DNA of 64,000 nt from Plasmodium coatneyi (taxonomy: Eukaryota > Apicomplexa > Aconoidasida > Haemosporida > Plasmodiidae), in assembly GCF_001680005.1 (NCBI RefSeq), contig NC_033565.1:1593501-1657500 (forward strand). Direction: 5' to 3'. Position numbers and translations under genes: made by a program. Shown here piece by piece: positions 22,456-34,131 of the stretch. The notes beneath the pieces were generated by a model. The model was not told where the DNA came from. It searched no databases and worked only from the letters and a program-made list of their open reading frames with translations. Position 1 is the first letter of the stretch, and each line of letters begins with the position of its first letter.

Positions 22456-25450
22456 TGTGCAGACTTATGCCCTGTCCTTTTTTTTTTTTTTTTTTTTTTT
22501 TCTTTTTGAATATTCAAATCAGGGTGGGAGATAAGCATAAAATGGATGGGACGTTAAAATGTCAGGCGTGGTAGGAACGCTGCCCGAGTCAATTAACCAT
22601 TGTTCACCTTCCAAAGGTATCTACGTCTGACTCAGGTGTGCACACGTGCAGGTCTGCCTACGCCGCTTTGCACCTTCCGGTGAGCTATCTTAAAAAGAAT
22701 TAGAACGCAATTGCAAACAATTGGGAGTGCGAGCAGATGGAAAAGCCATATCTTAGTTTGAATAAATGGAATCCTATTTTGGGCGCAAAAAAAGGGGTAT
22801 CCCTTTAACGTACACACGGAACCGTCTCGGCGCGATGCCAGGTGCACGTATCCCTACCCATATGCGCATTTCATTGTCCACCATGAAAAATGAAAAATTC
22901 AAATTCCTTTCAATCGTTTTAAAAATTCCCGAAAAGGGTAATCAAAGAAGCAGCGGCACGTTGAGGGGTTCCCCTTGAACATGCATATGGGCCGAAATTA
23001 AACGCGCACACAAGGTACGTGGATCGGGTCAATGTACAAATGGGACCTATATCACATAAGTAGCCTTTAATCTAGGCGAAGTTTTACCAACTTTGAGGTG
23101 TGCATTTTTTGGGGGGAAAAATATATTTCCCGAAATGGCATAAAAGGAAGTGTGCTACATTTTGTAGATTAGAGGGGTGCAAGTTAGAGTTTAGGTAATG
23201 GAGTGATTTACACCTTTTTTCTCGTATATACTTAACACACCTTCCCGTAAAGGCATTTACACAGCACATATTATACTTGTGGGGAGGCGCGAATGAGGTT
23301 CCCTGAGGTAGGAAGTTTGTGGGCGCGTACATAGAAGCGGTAGGCACGGGTACTAATACGATTCGTTCAGACGGTTGAACCATTGGATCGTTAAGAAAAG
23401 AAAAAAATGATACGGCACTGCTCAGGAAATTCGTGATTCCCCCCCTCCTGAGATAGCATTTACTCAAAATGGTTACTTTCGACTTGATGAATTTCAGTTC
23501 TGAGGTAAAAATGCAGGAAAAGGGGGCGAGTCAGTTGGTCCCCTTTTCGCGGCACTCAAACGCTATTTATGTTACACGTGCAGATGGTCAAGTAAAGCTA
23601 CACATGGCTTATCGCCATGCAAGAATGACATTTTAATGTATCATTCTAACCAAGCGGGGTGAACAGAACTTGCGCATTGTGGGGAAAAAAAAAAAAATTA
23701 TAATTTTATCGTGAAAGAGATAAAATGGGAGATGAAACGAACCACTTGATGCATGTGTATTTATCCCTGTGTCATTAATCATACATCGGTTACATAAACA
23801 TTGCTGCCATCATTTCGTATGTGTCAACGGGCTGTAATAAAGGATAGCATAAAGTACGCTTTAAAAATGTTTACGTATCATTTGTTCATACCTTTTTCTG
23901 GGGTAACCCCACTTTGTAACATTTTTAAGGGGAAAAAATATGAGTCACCTTTTCCTTTCATAAATGTAAACCATTTTTAACAACTTTTTGTCTTCTCTTT
24001 TCATTCTTTTCAAGAGTGTTATTAATGTTACGACTGTGAAAAGGCACAAAGGCGCAAACAACGTTATTCCATCGGGAAAAAAAAAAAAAAATTCACATTT
24101 TGTGATGTACGTGTTTTTGCGAGTGTTCACAATTAGGCACTTTAATTTATTGCCCTTTCAGCTTTACAGATGTGCCACGCCTTCATTTTAACAAATTAGG
24201 GACGCAAAAAAAAATAAAATTTCAACGTGGCGCCAATTTGTGCAGAAAAGGAGGGGAAAAAAATAATATAAAAAAAAGGGGGTATAAAAAATCACACAAA
24301 ACGGGGGATAAACCCAAAATGATAAAAATTAATGGTTTTTACAATTGAGCTTTGCCTTCTTATTTTTGGAAACCACATGGTGATGTTGCACGGAATTTTA
24401 TGATGCACGCTCAGAAGGCAAGAATGATCATATATGTCAAGGGGTGTAAAATAATAATAACGCGAGCGTGGCTTTACAACAGTTGCAATACTGTGTTACA
24501 TTATATTAGCATATCAATGAAGGGTTGTTTAATCATGATTGCGTTACATAAGGGAGATTAAATATGCGTTGGTATGACCACGCGCAGATATTTGGAATAA
24601 ATATATTTTTTTGCATTGCATGCGGGGCAGCCAGTGGCATATGCGAAAGGAAAAGAGCGAATGAGTGATAAATTCCCAGAAAAAAATAGGAAAAGAGGCG
24701 TTCCTACTATATAGCAATATATGTATCATATGATAACACGCCACAAATAGTATTATATGCATATTTATTTAAGCAATTTTTACGTGGTAGCCTTAAGCCT
24801 TTTGCATTTGCTTGGCAAGCGGCAAGTGGATTTATTTTTACAGGCTCTAATATTCTTAATCATCCTCCTCGTTCTCCTACTGCCCCTTCAAGTTGAGAAT
24901 AATAAGAGGCAATGAATAATTTTATTTATTTTACAAAAAAAAATAAATAATGAGATTACAAACTAAACGTTTCCATTCTCCTTGAATTGAAATGATGTTT
25001 TTTTTTTTTTTTTAATATAAAAAATAATTAAAATATTTAAGCATTTTTTTTCTGTTTTGTTTACTTCATTTTGTAGTGAGCATCATTATTCTGAATGTTT
25101 ACATTTGTTGCGTATGTATATGTACACATATATTATATAGATGAGTTTATATATATTTTACATAGGTATACGTTTTTATTCTTTAAGTTTGACCTTTTTC
25201 GTATTTTGAATTTTCCCAAGGAGGAACCAACCTACGATTATTGGGCCCTTTTGTAGAACACCGCCTACATTATTATTGTATGTAAACATTTGTACATTTA
25301 CCGTGCTCAGCTCGCTACCCTTGCGAATTCGATACAGTAGCAAAAAAAAAAAAAAAAAAAATTCTCAATATTTTACCCCTAAAATAAAAGTCCGTACTAT
25401 ATTTTACCCATTACGTGTTGTCGCCTTGTATCATAAAAACTGAAGCAACA
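22456..25450. other. 3 kb divergent intergenic region upstream of MSP8
   Basis: Lies between the start of the membrane-protein gene (minus) and MSP8 (plus). Homopolymer runs at 22480-22502, 24078-24091, 24999-25014 and 25341-25360. A minus-strand frame at 23084-23467 starts with TTG and is Pro/Cys-rich; it was considered but not called. Base composition becomes very AT-rich from 24.85 kb, as expected for a strong stage-specific promoter upstream of an antigen gene. Confidence 0.5.
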
Positions 25451-26887
25451 ATGAAGAAAAACGCGCAAGTAATAATTTTCTTCCTCTTCGGATTGCTGAG
25501 CTGTACATGCGGAGCTGAGGGAAACGTCTCCCCCCCCAACAATAATGACAACAGGATAAACGGAAACAATGGAAATAAAGGAAACGGAAATGACAACAAT
25601 GTGCCTATATTCATTGGGGGAAACAACAACAACGTGAATGACAATGATGATAACATTTCTAATAAGAATGGAAAGGATGTCCCCCGAAATGACGGTAATG
25701 ACAAGAAGAACGAAAATGGCAGCGATTCAAATGATAAGAACTCCATAGAAAATGCAGACAATGGTAGCGGCAAATCTGATGAGAATAGCAACCAAAATGA
25801 TGAAAATGGAAATAAAGTAGATGAAGCATCTTTAAAGAAAATTCTGAAAATTGTTGATGAAATGGAAAATGTTCAAGGACTGCTGGCAGGAGATTACAAC
25901 ATTTTGGATAAGTACAGTGTCAAATTAGTTGATGAAGATGATGGAGAAACGAATAAAAGAAAAATGATTGGAGAATATGATTTGAAAATGTTAAAAAATA
26001 TTTTATTGTTCAGAGAAAAAATATCCCGAGAGTGTGAAAATAAATACATTAAACATTTACCAGAACTTTTTAAGAAATGCTCAAATTTGGATGACCCCAA
26101 ATTAAGTAAAGCCAGGGAAAAGGTGAAAAAAGGATTAGCAAGAAATAATGCAAGTATTGAAGATTTTGTGATAAATATGTTAGAAGATTTATTTGAAAGA
26201 ATTAATGAACATTTTATTAATGACGATTCATTTGATTTAAATGATTATTTAGCCGATTTTGAACTCATTAATTATATAATTATGCAAGAAACATCAGATT
26301 TGATCAATGAACTTTTGAACGTATTAAAGTCCATGAATTTTAATTTGGAATCTGCATCTTTGGAGAAAATGGTTGAATCTGCACAATCAGGAATGAACTT
26401 AAATTGCAAAATGAAGGAAGACATAATTCAGTTACTTCGAAAATCCTCTGCCAAATTTTTTAAAGTCGAAATTGACAGAAAGACTAAGATGGTATACCCA
26501 GTACAAGTTACACACAAAAGTGCCAACATGAAAGAATTCGCCCTGAACTTCCTTCAGAAAAATAATGTATGTGAACATAAAAAGTGCCCATTAAACTCCA
26601 ACTGCTATGTCATAGATGGAGAGGAAGTCTGCAGATGTCTACCCGGATTTAGCGACGTCAAAATTGATAATGTGATGAACTGCGTTAGGGATGATACCCT
26701 TGACTGTAACAACAACAACGGTGGTTGTGATGTGAACGCAACATGTACTCTTATAGACAAGAAAATTGTGTGTGAGTGTAAGGACAACTTTGAAGGAGAT
26801 GGAATATACTGCTCCTACGGCATTTTTAACTCCATCAACAGTTTCATTTTCCTGATCTTGTTGCTTTTGTGCTTGTACCTGTTTTAA
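25451..26887 (+). CDS. MSP8: merozoite surface protein 8
   Basis: Single exon, 478 aa from the ATG at 25451 (twelve further open codons upstream have no ATG). Residues 1-23 are a signal peptide. Residues ~25-125 are Asn/Asp/Gly/Lys-rich low complexity. A conserved alpha-helical central part follows. Two EGF-like modules lie at the C-terminus: cysteines 374, 379, 385, 394, 396, 411 and 419, 426, 432, 441, 443, 454. The last ~23 residues are hydrophobic, fitting GPI attachment. The double EGF plus GPI plan is shared by MSP1, MSP8 and MSP10. MSP8 is chosen because of the Asn-rich N-terminus, the length and the neighbours (RAP2, VPS11, IspE), which match its P. falciparum setting as I recall it. 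Acts on the merozoite and early ring surface. Confidence 0.9.
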   Translation: MKKNAQVIIFFLFGLLSCTCGAEGNVSPPNNNDNRINGNNGNKGNGNDNNVPIFIGGNNNNVNDNDDNISNKNGKDVPRNDGNDKKNENGSDSNDKNSIENADNGSGKSDENSNQNDENGNKVDEASLKKILKIVDEMENVQGLLAGDYNILDKYSVKLVDEDDGETNKRKMIGEYDLKMLKNILLFREKISRECENKYIKHLPELFKKCSNLDDPKLSKAREKVKKGLARNNASIEDFVINMLEDLFERINEHFINDDSFDLNDYLADFELINYIIMQETSDLINELLNVLKSMNFNLESASLEKMVESAQSGMNLNCKMKEDIIQLLRKSSAKFFKVEIDRKTKMVYPVQVTHKSANMKEFALNFLQKNNVCEHKKCPLNSNCYVIDGEEVCRCLPGFSDVKIDNVMNCVRDDTLDCNNNNGGCDVNATCTLIDKKIVCECKDNFEGDGIYCSYGIFNSINSFIFLILLLLCLYLF

Positions 26888-27759
26888 GTGGGTACTTTGC
26901 GGCGCAGTTGTGACGGTTATTAGTTGTGTGTGCCAACTGGGTTGTATTTTTCTACGCTCGTGTGTGTCCATTTTTAACTGCACAGTTGTCTAGTTTTTTT
27001 TTTTTTTTTTTTTTTTTCACCTGCATGAAATGTGTACATATAGATATGAAGTTGTGCCTACGTTGGACATTTTCCGGAAAAATGCTCCATCCATTTATTC
27101 ATTCTTTTTTTCATTTATTCCTTTTTTTTTTTTTTAAGGCATTTTTTTGAACCGTTTACATTGCCATAGTATATTTTAGTTTTTATTGTTATTGTTATTG
27201 TTATCGCGTGTATGAAACTTTTGGTAATTTCTTTTTTTCTGCACAAATGTGGTGATAAATGACTCTCGATGTTTATATTTTTCCCCTAATTGATTCTTTT
27301 ATACTTCATTTTTTCAAATGCGCATATACTGCTTTAAACGTTCGTGCAACTTCTGTATATTTTCCGAATTTTACAAGTTTTCACAATTTTTACGAACTTA
27401 ACAGATTTTATCACCTTTTAACTTTGTTTACCCACCACTAAATAGCTCCAAGGAAATGAAATTTCTGCATCCCCCAGGACCGAGCGCATAAAGGACTGGT
27501 TGGAACGTTTAATCGGGTTCTACAACGGTTTGCCTATTTTTATTTTATTTTTTTTTGACAAAGTCAGCTACATGGGCAAGGCATTACACAAAAAACCTAT
27601 TTTCCCACCAATGAGGGGAATGCCAACCAAATGGTTCTAATGCTCTACCGCCGCGTATGTGTGCTTAAATTTTTAATTCACATTATGAAGGGTTTATTGG
27701 TCAGCAAGGGCATTAACTTCTTGGAATTATATGAACGCACTCGCGTATATAAAAGGCGG

Positions 27760-27791
<32 letters not shown>

Positions 27792-28572
27792 CCTTTTAAA
27801 ACACCATAGCATGTTTTAAAGGGGCACGGGAAAAAAAGTGAGTAAAAACTTTGAACTGTTGAAGCAAAAATTGTCATTTAAATCTTTTCTTTTTTGTATT
27901 TTTACAAAGCGCAAAATGGAAAAAGGAAAAAATAAGAGGCTCCTCCGAACGTCCGTCGCGCATACGGGTCCACTGAAGAGGTTCCGCACAAAGGTGCTGC
28001 ATAAATCCCCCTTTTTTTGTTAAGTAACATCACAAGCATAGCAAAGTTCAGTCTGGGACAGAACGCAAATGATGACGTTCTTTTTTTTTTTATTTTTTTT
28101 GTCTTCCAACTCCCTTTTGTTTTGGTGCAGTCATTTAGGCTGTGTTCTCTTTATTTTATTTTTTTTCGTATAAACACACACATGTAATGACATAGTAAAA
28201 ATTTTGTGTAATTGTACACACAGTTCCTTTCTTTTTTTTTTTTTTCTTTTGTAAGAACACACTTTTTTTTTTTGCGGAGAAGAAGAGCAGCGCATTGTGA
28301 TGTGATGCGATGCTGGGCGCTAGACATGGACAACTTTGCGCGCAAAAAAGAGGAGTAAAAGCAGAGTAAGCCAAGCACCTTTTTTCTTTTTTTTTTTTTT
28401 TTGTTGCTTCCTTATTTGGGTTGTTGTTGTGCTTCCGCCCCCATTTTTTCATTGTGTGTATACACTTCCCGTATTTGTGCTTGCCATTTTTTTTTTAATT
28501 TTAGAAGGGTAGACGGATATTTTCTTTTTTCTTTTTCTTTTTTTTTGTTTTTAATGTAAAAAGAAGTGCTTA
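26888..28572. other. intergenic between MSP8 and the kir island
   Basis: Very T-rich on the plus strand: T tracts at 26995-27017, 27122-27135, 27763-27791 and 28384-28402. Short frames with ATG occur, but they are low-complexity. No gene is supported. Confidence 0.5.
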
Positions 28573-28690
28573 TTCTAAATAATATATGTTATTTAAATTA
28601 AAAAACAACTGATTGTTCTAAATAATATGTTATTTAAATTAAAAAAAGAACTGTTCATTCTAAGTAATATATAATTTCAATAAGAATGAA
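28573..28690. repeat. short tandem repeat of about 43 bp downstream of kir gene 1
   Basis: Three diverged copies of a unit reading ttctaaataatat(at)gttatttaaattaaaaaa, starting near 28573, 28616 and 28657; the last is degraded. It lies about 100 bases beyond the kir stop codon and could be in its 3' UTR. Confidence 0.65.
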
Positions 28691-28790
28691 GGTTGCACAT
28701 ACACACTAATTATATAATTATGATGTGGAAGGGAGCATAATGTATATTTCTTTAAAATCAGTAGGAATAGCAAAATTACATCCGTTGCTG

Positions 28791-30994
28791 TTACACTGCT
28801 TGATAATGTATATTCTTGCGACGGCCGGTTGTATTATTTCCCCCCCTTCCTTTTCTGCTGTTGGACGTTGCAGTAGTGTATTGGACAGAGTACAATGTGT
28901 TCGATTCCTCTTCTATTGTTGTTGAACCAATTGTAGAACTTGCTTCCGAATTTTCTATGTAACCTATTGTGGAACCTTCAGTAGCTGAATCGTACGTTGA
29001 GCTGTTTTCTGTGAATGTATCGAATTGTTGCTGTCGGGCTGTTGATCTTCTCTTCCTTCTGTTTTTTCCTTTTCCAAAGTAGTTACTTATCCAAGAAGAT
29101 AGGATATTATACTAAGATAGGAAGGAAAGAAGGAGAGTGGGGGGGAAGGAAAGAAAGAAAAGAAAGGGAAATGGGAAGAATATGTATTGAACATATAATA
29201 CTGTTTATTCCTTATATTTACTCTTCATAGGAGTAATATACACCAGTTTTATAATGTGTGTATTGTTAATATAAATGTGGGATTACCTTGTAAAGGAGGA
29301 AAGCAAGGAATGGTAAACCCATTAGTACAGCTGTGGAAGAGACAAGAGCAGGAATTGTGTTAGTTCCGGAGGTGGTAGTAGGAGAGGAAGAATCGGGTAA
29401 ATTTGGAAGCATTGCACATGAGGTGCTTGCGAGATTATCCTTTCCTGGTAAACACCATGCATATGGTGCACCAGGCAAGTCCAGCTGCCCGTCCTCTGAT
29501 TCTGTTCCTAAACTTTCTGCGTTAGGAAGCAAACGTTGAGACTGTCTCCTCCTTGAACTTTCTTCGTTCATTTGGTCTTGGGATGCTGTGTACTTTTCTT
29601 TCTCTTGATAGAAAGTACTTCTATCAATACTACCACAATCAGGGCTACAGCCACCTGAACTACACAATTCTACTAATTTTGCACAAATAAAACTCATAAT
29701 CTGCGTAAATTTAGTTCCGACAGCGTCAGTGCCGCTGTCGGTTAGTTGGTTCCATATTTTGTCCCCAATCCAAAAATAAAGGAAATTGCAATATTTACAA
29801 AAGTTCTCAGCAGCGTTGTCCCCAACATCGTCTTTATGCTTGGTCATTTCGCACCAAGCATTTTCGATGTCAGTAATAACATCGCTAATTTCAGAATATG
29901 TCTTTAATATATCGTCTATGTTTGTTTTCGAACTTTGGTCAAGTAAGCATGAGCCTTGATTAAATTGACGATAAAAAAAAAAATTTGCCCTATTTGCTCT
30001 TTCTTCTTTGTGTTTGCTCACCTATAAAAACAACATAGACAACACATATATTCGTATATTCTTACATGATAATGCATTGTTTTAAATACAACAAATAGTG
30101 TAAGTGCACTATTAAATTGTTCATATTACAAAAAAAAAAGAAGGAGTAACTCCCCCCCCCCGCAGATATTTGACCCGTGGTCACTGTGCACCTACCACTA
30201 AGTCAGGGTTTGTATTGTTCAGTGATTCACACTCAGAATTTAATTCTTTTGGACCGCTACCTTCAGTGAAAATTGTATTAATATGTGTACAGTATGCATT
30301 GCTATCGCTACTGCCCCTTAAGCACGATGCTTTTATAGATTCATAGTCCTTATGAACTTCCTCTAAATACTTGGAATATTTTTCTGCGCAGTCGAATCGG
30401 AAGTCATTTAAATCTTTTTTTATAGTAATATAGTTATAACTGTAATCGAATACTTTTTTCATTTGGTCGAATTGATGTTTACTGGTACTTTTGTATACAT
30501 CCTCATATTTACAAGCAGCAATATATTTACCCAGTGTTCCGTATATTGCACTAATAACTCCCTTGAATGTATTAGTGATCTTCACTTCCTCATATACTAT
30601 ATCACCTAACCAATAATACAGGAAGGGGCAGAAAAACCGACCCCTATCGCCACTTTCTGGGGTTAAGCCTACATTGCACCAATTCCTAAATATGTTATCC
30701 GCATGATGTGCAGTACGCAGATATTTGTTCAGTATCGTTTTCAATTCACTCAGTGTTCCCTCAGACGAAGAACCACGGTACCTACATTGAGGCCCGTTGT
30801 TGAAATTGTCATATATTTTTCTCGCGTACAGTTTACTTAAAGGGTCCCCCTGTAAATTCAGTGAATAGGAAAAGTATGTTCCCCCTTACTTCCACTTATT
30901 GTGGCACACACAGAAAACCATATGCTTCATACATATTCATACATATTGAAAGAGGAAAGGAACATACTCCTGGTGCTCCTTCCCCTGGCGTCAT
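28791..30994 (-). CDS. kir: KIR protein (Plasmodium interspersed repeat superfamily), two-domain, intact
   Basis: Four exons on the minus strand: 30994-30968, 30849-30196, 30021-29287 and 29111-28791. All borders are GT..AG and all joins are phase 0, giving 578 aa. Exon 1 codes only nine residues beginning MTPGEG. Exon 2 and exon 3 each hold a Cys-rich KIR domain with the hallmark aromatic block (FLYYWLGD and FLYFWIGD). Exon 3 ends with the single membrane span (ALVSSTAVLMGLPFLAFLLYK). Exon 4 is a basic then Ser/Thr/Glu-rich cytoplasmic tail. KIR proteins are variant antigens put on the infected red-cell surface. No frameshift or stop was found, so the gene looks functional. Exon 1 is the least certain part. 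Confidence 0.88.
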
Positions 30995-31940
30995 GATTTA
31001 CATATATTCTCCGATATATTTAATTCACATTAACATATGTTCCATATATATATTCATATAAAACAAATTTGTGAGAATTCCTGTTCATTCCACATAAAGA
31101 TTGTGAAATAAGTACATGTGTGTATAAATTTCTACTCCCCCCTCCAAAAATACCTATTCCTTTACTCCTTAAAAAAAAATGATTATAACACACACGCATA
31201 CACATTAAAACATCATATACACATTAATTCATCCTTTACAAATATTTCAGAGTAGAATTATGAGCAAGTACATTAAAACAACAGAATTGTTGGTGAAGAA
31301 TTAAAAAAATCAAACTTTTAATAAACACCCTATCTATACATTTGGTACCCACACACTACATTACTGATTCATAGGCAATTACCAGGAAGGTTATATTATT
31401 ATTCAACCTCCTTCATTCTGTGTATACATAATAATAGCACTTCCTCCTCTAGGCGAAAACATTTGTATTTATTATTGTTTTATTTTCTTCTTCTTATTTA
31501 AAAGAAGCATTAAAAATTGTTCATATACGTCGTATAGTTCTTATATGCACAATATGTTCTCTTCCTCTCTCTTATATGTGCACATATTTCCACATATTTT
31601 TAGTGGAATGGAAACAAATATATATTTATAAAATTTGCAAACAGAAAGAAATTAATGCAAAGGAATTTCATTTGTGTGTAAGCAGCAAGGAAACATATGT
31701 ACACATCATTTATAATAATACCTTTCCCTACACCCCTCCACCCTCGCATGCATATCAATTTAGTAATATTCATACTCCCCCGTACTTCAATATACACTTC
31801 TAATCACTTAAATTTTAACTCACGCACACGAAAAATATATATATTCCTAAACCTAAACTCCCCTTTTCTATTAATTCATATAGTATTCTACATCTTATTT
31901 TACTCCTTCACCTTCTTTTCCCCTCCCTTATGCGCGCACT
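30995..31940. other. 5' flank of kir gene 1
   Basis: AT-rich sequence between the first kir exon and the telomere-like repeats. It should hold the promoter of kir gene 1. No gene or clear repeat is seen. Confidence 0.5.
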
Positions 31941-32610
31941 CAGGGTTTACGGTTCCTGGATTTACGGTTAACTGTATTAATGTTTAGGGTTTAGGGTTTA
32001 GCGTTCAGGTGTCAGGGCATAGGGTTTACGGTTTTGGTTTTAGGGTTTAGGTTTTGGGATTTATAGTTTAAAGTTGAGAGTTTAGGGACCAGTTTTCAGT
32101 GTTCAGGATTCAATGTTCAGTGTACAAGATTTAGGGTTTCTGGGTTTAGGTTTCATGTTGCAGTGTTTCACATTTTAGGGTTCAGTGTTTAGGGTTCAGG
32201 ATTAAGGGTTCAAGGTTTAGATTTCACGATTAAGGGTTAACAATTCAGAGTTTAGTGTTGAATGTTTAGCGTTCACGTTTCAGTCTTTAGGGTTAAGGGA
32301 TTTAGGGTTTAGGGTTTTAAGGTTTAGGGGGTTAGGTTTCAGGGGTTTAAGGTTCAGGGGTTTAGGATTCGGGGGGTTAGGGTTCAGCGGTTTAGGATTC
32401 ATGGGTTTAGGGTTCATGGGTTTAGGGTTTAGGGTTCAGGGGTTTAGGGTTTAGGTTCGGGGTTTTGGTGATGAGGCGCCTTATGGTTCAGGGTTTCAGG
32501 GTTTTAATTTTGGCCTTAGGATTTATGGTTTAGGGTGATGTGGGTTGCAGCTTTAGAGGTCAGGGTTTAGGGTTTAGGGTTCAGGGTTTAGGGTTTGGGT
32601 TCTAACGAAG
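31941..32610 (+). repeat. interstitial degenerate telomere-like repeat array
   Basis: About 670 bases made largely of GGGTTTA and GGGTTCA heptads and near variants, with the G-rich strand on plus. Clean runs occur near 31985-32005, 32290-32320, 32400-32450 and 32560-32605; between them the units are degraded. The Plasmodium telomere repeat is GGGTT(T/C)A, and P. knowlesi is known to carry such sequence inside chromosomes near kir and SICAvar genes. This array is far from any chromosome end in the window and sits between the two kir genes. Confidence 0.93.
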
Positions 32611-32699
32611 GAAGAATTCTAAGAAGAGAAGGAAGGAAAAGAACGGTCTACGGAAGGAAAGAAGGTCTAGGGAAAATGGGCCTAAGGAAATAGGGTCTC

Positions 32700-33000
32700 G
32701 AGATGAGGAAGGAATGTTGTTAGGCTGGTGGTAGATGGGTTGTTAGGTGTGTTGTTAGGGGTGTTCTTAGGGGTGGTAGGGGGGTTGTTAGTGGTACAAG
32801 ATTGTAGGCGGTTTGTCAGTGGTGCAAGATTGTAGGAAGGTTGTTAGATGGTAGGGTGGAAGGAAGGTTGTTAGGGGTGTTACGGTGGAAGAAAGGGTTG
32901 TTAGGTGGTTGGTGGAAGAATGGTTGTTAGGGGTGGTAGGTGGTTGAAAAAAAGTTCTTAGGTGGTAGGGGTAGGGTCTTTCTAGGTTAGTGCCTTGTAA
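32700..33000 (+). repeat. G/T-rich degenerate repeats with GTTAGGG cores
   Basis: Irregular units such as ggaaggttgttaggggtggtag recur about every 25-40 bases. The same units appear in the third identified intron of kir gene 2 (35.98-36.31 kb). They contain the telomere-like core GTTAGGG but are longer and less regular than the array at 31.9-32.6 kb. Confidence 0.75.
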
Positions 33001-33049
33001 TATGGCTTGCTACTTGACCCAACCGAGGGTGGGGGTACACCCGAGAGGG

Positions 33050-33205
33050 TGCATGCAAAAAGAAAAAAAAGAAATGAAAAGAAAAGAATAAAGAAGAACA
33101 AAAAGAAAAAGAAAAAGAAAGAAAACAAAGAAAGAAAAGAAAGGAAAAGGAAAAAAAAAAGAAGGAATGAGCGAAAGAAGGAAAAAGAAAGAAAGAGGTA
33201 AGGTT
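33050..33205. repeat. polypurine (A/G) tract
   Basis: About 155 bases almost wholly A and G on the plus strand (aaagaaaag-like words). The complement is a long pyrimidine tract. Apparent frames through it are low-complexity and not genes. Confidence 0.75.
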
Positions 33206-34131
33206 AGGATGAATGAGGCACATATACACTTAAAAGTACAATATGAGTTGAAGGATGGAAGAAGTAGCTCCCATAGTGTAATGTGCACATCACACATATA
33301 AATAAAAGTATTAACGGTGTATATATTAGGATGGAAGGAAAAAGAAGGGAAGGAGTGTGTAAATAAGATGAACTGTAATGTGCACTAAAAGGGAAAGGGA
33401 GTTTAGATAACATGATATACACACCTCATGTTTGAATACGTTTTTTGTAGTGTACTGCTCTGAAAAAGAATAAAAGTAAGAGAAGAAATTATAATTATGG
33501 CATGATCATGAATGCAAGAGAAGAATATGTGTATTGCAGCATTATATTCTTATACTGAATCGTGCATAATTCAGTAATATATAATGAAGGAGAAAGTAGT
33601 GAAGGGGAGGAGGAGGAGGAGGAGGAGGAGGAGGAGGGGAGTAGAGATCGTTCTTTACTTTTTTTACTTTGTTATCTCCTGTGTGTATTCATTCTCATTT
33701 TTACTTTAATTATGCACATGATGATTTCAATGCATGTGGACTGTGGATTATCATTGTTTGATAAATTAAACATTGTGTACTGTGAGGGACTCGAAAAAAT
33801 AAAAATTTCAATACCTACACATTTCATATTCATCATAAATCAATTAGAACTTTGATATGTATTTCCAAACTACATGAGCACATGAACACATTTTATAACA
33901 TAAATTAAAGTATATATACGAAGAATATATGTACACACACATATGGACCATGGTAAAAAGAATAATACAAAGTTTATTCCATTAAAAAAAAAATGCATAT
34001 AAAGTGATATGTGTACACACATATATATATAATGTTCCACGTGTACATCATATAATGGGGAGGAAGGAATGTGAACGGATATGTATGGATGTATATACGG
34101 ACACATATTTCAATTCTATATATTTTCTTAG
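33206..34131. other. 5' flank of kir gene 2 with a (GGA)n microsatellite
   Basis: AT-rich sequence with a GGA/GAG microsatellite at about 33603-33640. A first kir exon would be expected in this interval or just upstream, but several short ATG candidates exist (for example near 33583 and 34056) and none could be joined with confidence. The last ~40 bases are a normal intron end leading to the acceptor at 34131. Confidence 0.5.

Noticed and set aside
23084..23467. 127-codon minus-strand frame upstream of MSP8
   Set aside because: Opens with TTG, no domain, Pro/Cys-rich, no clear splice partner; probably chance in a less AT-rich stretch.
25451..26887. MSP10 in place of MSP8
   Set aside because: Both have a double EGF end; neighbours and the Asn-rich N-terminus favour MSP8.
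33007..33201. Lys/Glu-rich frames in the polypurine tract
   Set aside because: Low-complexity purine sequence, no real protein signal.
33562..33855. 97-codon frame with a poly-Glu run
   Set aside because: The Glu run is just the GGA/GAG microsatellite; no link to KIR sequence.
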